DNA from: Holothuria scabra
Lineage: Eukaryota; Echinodermata; Holothuroidea; Aspidochirotida; Holothuriidae
Assembly: GCA_037179385.1 (NCBI GenBank)
Contig: CM074188.1
Coordinates: 27,111,318 to 27,175,317, forward strand
Direction of reading: 5' to 3'
DNA: 64,000 nt
Position 1 is the stretch's first letter; every line of letters starts with the position of its first letter. The translations under genes and the position numbers were made by a program. The notes below the pieces were generated by a model. It had not been told where the DNA came from. It saw only the letters and a program-made list of their open reading frames with translations, and searched no databases. This document shows, piece by piece, positions 41,901-44,900 of the stretch.

Positions 41901-44900
41901 ATGAAATCTGCAGGGGCTTCCACGTACAAATGCACTCAACTCAACTGTTCGAGTTTTGAGCTTGTTTAAAATTTGGCTGCTTGGGCAACTTGGGGTTGTG
42001 TTTGCACAAGAGGCAAGTCTTAAACTACCAGTAAGATTTGATCAGGTACATGTCATCTATGGGTAGCTATGGACAGCAAAAGTTGTCACCCCTAAGTTAC
42101 ACTCTTTGTTTTCGTGCAACAATGTAACACAAAGTTTTGGAAGACAACTTCCATGCTTGATGAGATTTCTGGATTCTCTCACAGAATCCAAAATCTGAAG
42201 TCAGCAATTTGTGCTTTTGGGTCTTGAAAAAAGAAAATATTGCTCCTGCACATGCAGGCGAAGATCCAAGGGGGGCTTTTACCGCCTCAGTGCTCCCTTT
42301 TTTGCCACATCAGCAATAAAACAAACATACGGGAAATTAGCAGTTCAGCTCCCTGACACCTCTATTTTCTCCTAAGTCAGCCCCCCTTTTTTGGAATGTC
42401 CGGATCTGTGCCTGACATGTGTCATACATATATGGTGTTGAAGTGCAAAGAGACAATGGCAGTTACCTTTGGTTATTAAGATTCTTGTGAAATTGACCAT
42501 CATGGTCTTGGAAAAACTTCAGAGAAGATATGCCAATTTCAGAATTTCAAAGTTTTTGAGAACTGTCAACTTTCTATGTAATTGTGATATTTGACATATA
42601 CACCTTGACTTCACAAAGTTCTGATTTGGACAATGTATATCTAGCTTTGTAAGTTGGTATCTTTCATTAATTGCACTAAATTTGTGAAAACTTGTGTTTC
42701 TTTGAGATGAAATTAATTTATCTTTTTGATTCAAAGCATCTCGACACTCTCCTTGCAAAATCATTAAGTGTAACTTGTAATCCCTTAAATATTTCTTGAA
42801 GAAATGTGACTTTTAACACGACATAACTTTAAATCCTTTCAGTTGTAAAATATAAGGTGCTTACTTATTCAAGTATTGACTCAAATCTTTCATTCTTTCA
42901 GTCTACAATGTCAGCACTGTGCATGTGGTACAAGTGTAGGTAGATTTCTCTTTGGTGGGAAGTACACCCCATGTGATTAGTTTGGGTGCCAGTCAAAATA
43001 TTCTCCAGTGTATAGTCACATAGATCTAGATAAAACCCAAATATATCTTCAAACAGAGCTTTGAGCTGACAGCTTTACAGCAAATATCTTTTTTAACCAA
43101 ATGTTTTTGGGGGAATCAGTCTATGGTCCATCGAAAGAAAAAATAATCTGTTTAAATTACTTTTGTAATGATCATTTTATTTCATTTTGAATGCTGGAGT
43201 TGTACCTTTTAGTCTCATGAAGTTACTACTACAACATGAGGGATATCATTCTTGGTGTTTAGCTGAATAAACTCTGCATGGTAGAAAACCACTACCAACC
43301 TCTGGATGTTTCTCAGAAGGTTAAGCAATACTTTTTCAAGACAACATTTCTAAAATACTACTTAAAGCATTTATTACAAGTTTTAATTCTGTTTTTGTTT
43401 TTGCTCCCACAGAGAGGATCATCAGATGGAAGAATCAAGAGGTAGGTTGCAGCTGTGAATGCCGTCATTCATCTTCACCTCAAACTAAAATCTCAATTGC
43501 CACAGCTCATGATTGACATCAAATTCAAAACATGCAGAGTAGCTCATAGTACACAGCATGTACTGAAAGTGTCTTTATTACTCATTAGTGCCTTGTATAC
43601 TCTCCTTGAAGCAGTAAACAGATTGTGTCTGGATGTGGATAAGTTTTAGACAGTTGTGAGAGTTACTTCAGAAAGGAGGTTGGGAGAGTTGTAACTGTCT
43701 AAGGTAGTGAATTTCTGCATTTAACTAATTATTTTAAGGGCATGAATGGGTGGAGGAGGGGTGTAAAAGAACTGAAGGGGGTCAGGAAAAGGGTAGATTT
43801 TTAGGAGCAGGTGGTAAAAAGGTATAATGGCAGGGAGTACATAAGTCTAGAATGTGTAGGACAGTATCCATTTTAATTTAGTTTGCCATAAACAACTAGA
43901 TGGACCTAATTTTTCTGCGAGAATAACATGTCATTCACCACTCAAAGCTATGTAAAATGTCAACCAGGCTTTGACCCAAAAAACCTTTTTCCCACCTCAC
44001 TTCTCCTTCTCAATACTGCTTGTTTAGCAGAATATATAGACATTTGAGCTCTCCATCAATTTGGATGAAATTTTCAGTTATGTGCTAATTTAACTGTTGA
44101 ATCAGAATTTTTTATATTTTTGGAGTAAAAAATCCATGTTCATATATAGAGGACAAAATAACCTCCTTCTTAGGGTAACCAATCACAACGTTAAATTGTT
44201 ATGGCTGATCAGTTTTGTAAGTGATGACTTTGTGTACAATTGTGGTGCAGAATTACTGTGAAAGAAAAATGTGGAAATAAACGCTAATTGTCCCTTCCAA
44301 AATAGCTGATATATATTTTTTTCAACAGATTGGAGGACAAAGTTAAAGGTCAGATTGAAGAAATCCAGGCATTAAACAAACAGCTATCCAACATTCAAAC
44401 AAGAAATAGAAAACTTGACCAGAATAATGAAGCATTACAGAAAGAATTAGAGGAAGTCAAGGAAGGTAGGACATTGATCATATTATTAAATATGATATGG
44501 CAGAATGGTGGTTTTGGGGAGGGGGGGGGAATAAAAGGGAAATTTATACATTGTTTGTGGCTTGTATTTCTATGCATTTTTGATGCTTTGCAAACAGGGA
44601 AGCTTTTATAGATATCATACTTGGTATGTTGATGCTTTAAGTAGACCCCAGCTGCTTTTTGTGAAGGTCAAATGTCATTTGAGGCCAGGAAAGTTGAAAC
44701 CAAGAAATCTTAGGAAGCATCTCTTGAGGTGAAAAGAAAATGTTGTCATATTTGGTAGGAATGTGAAAATGCCCAACAGCAAGTTAAAAAAAATATTTTA
44801 TTGAGAATGTAAATGGTTGATAAAGCTATGGATGTGGGAAAAATTTCGTTGGTCTGAAACTGCCACTTTTTCAAGTCTCTTTGGCTAAACGCAGCCCAAA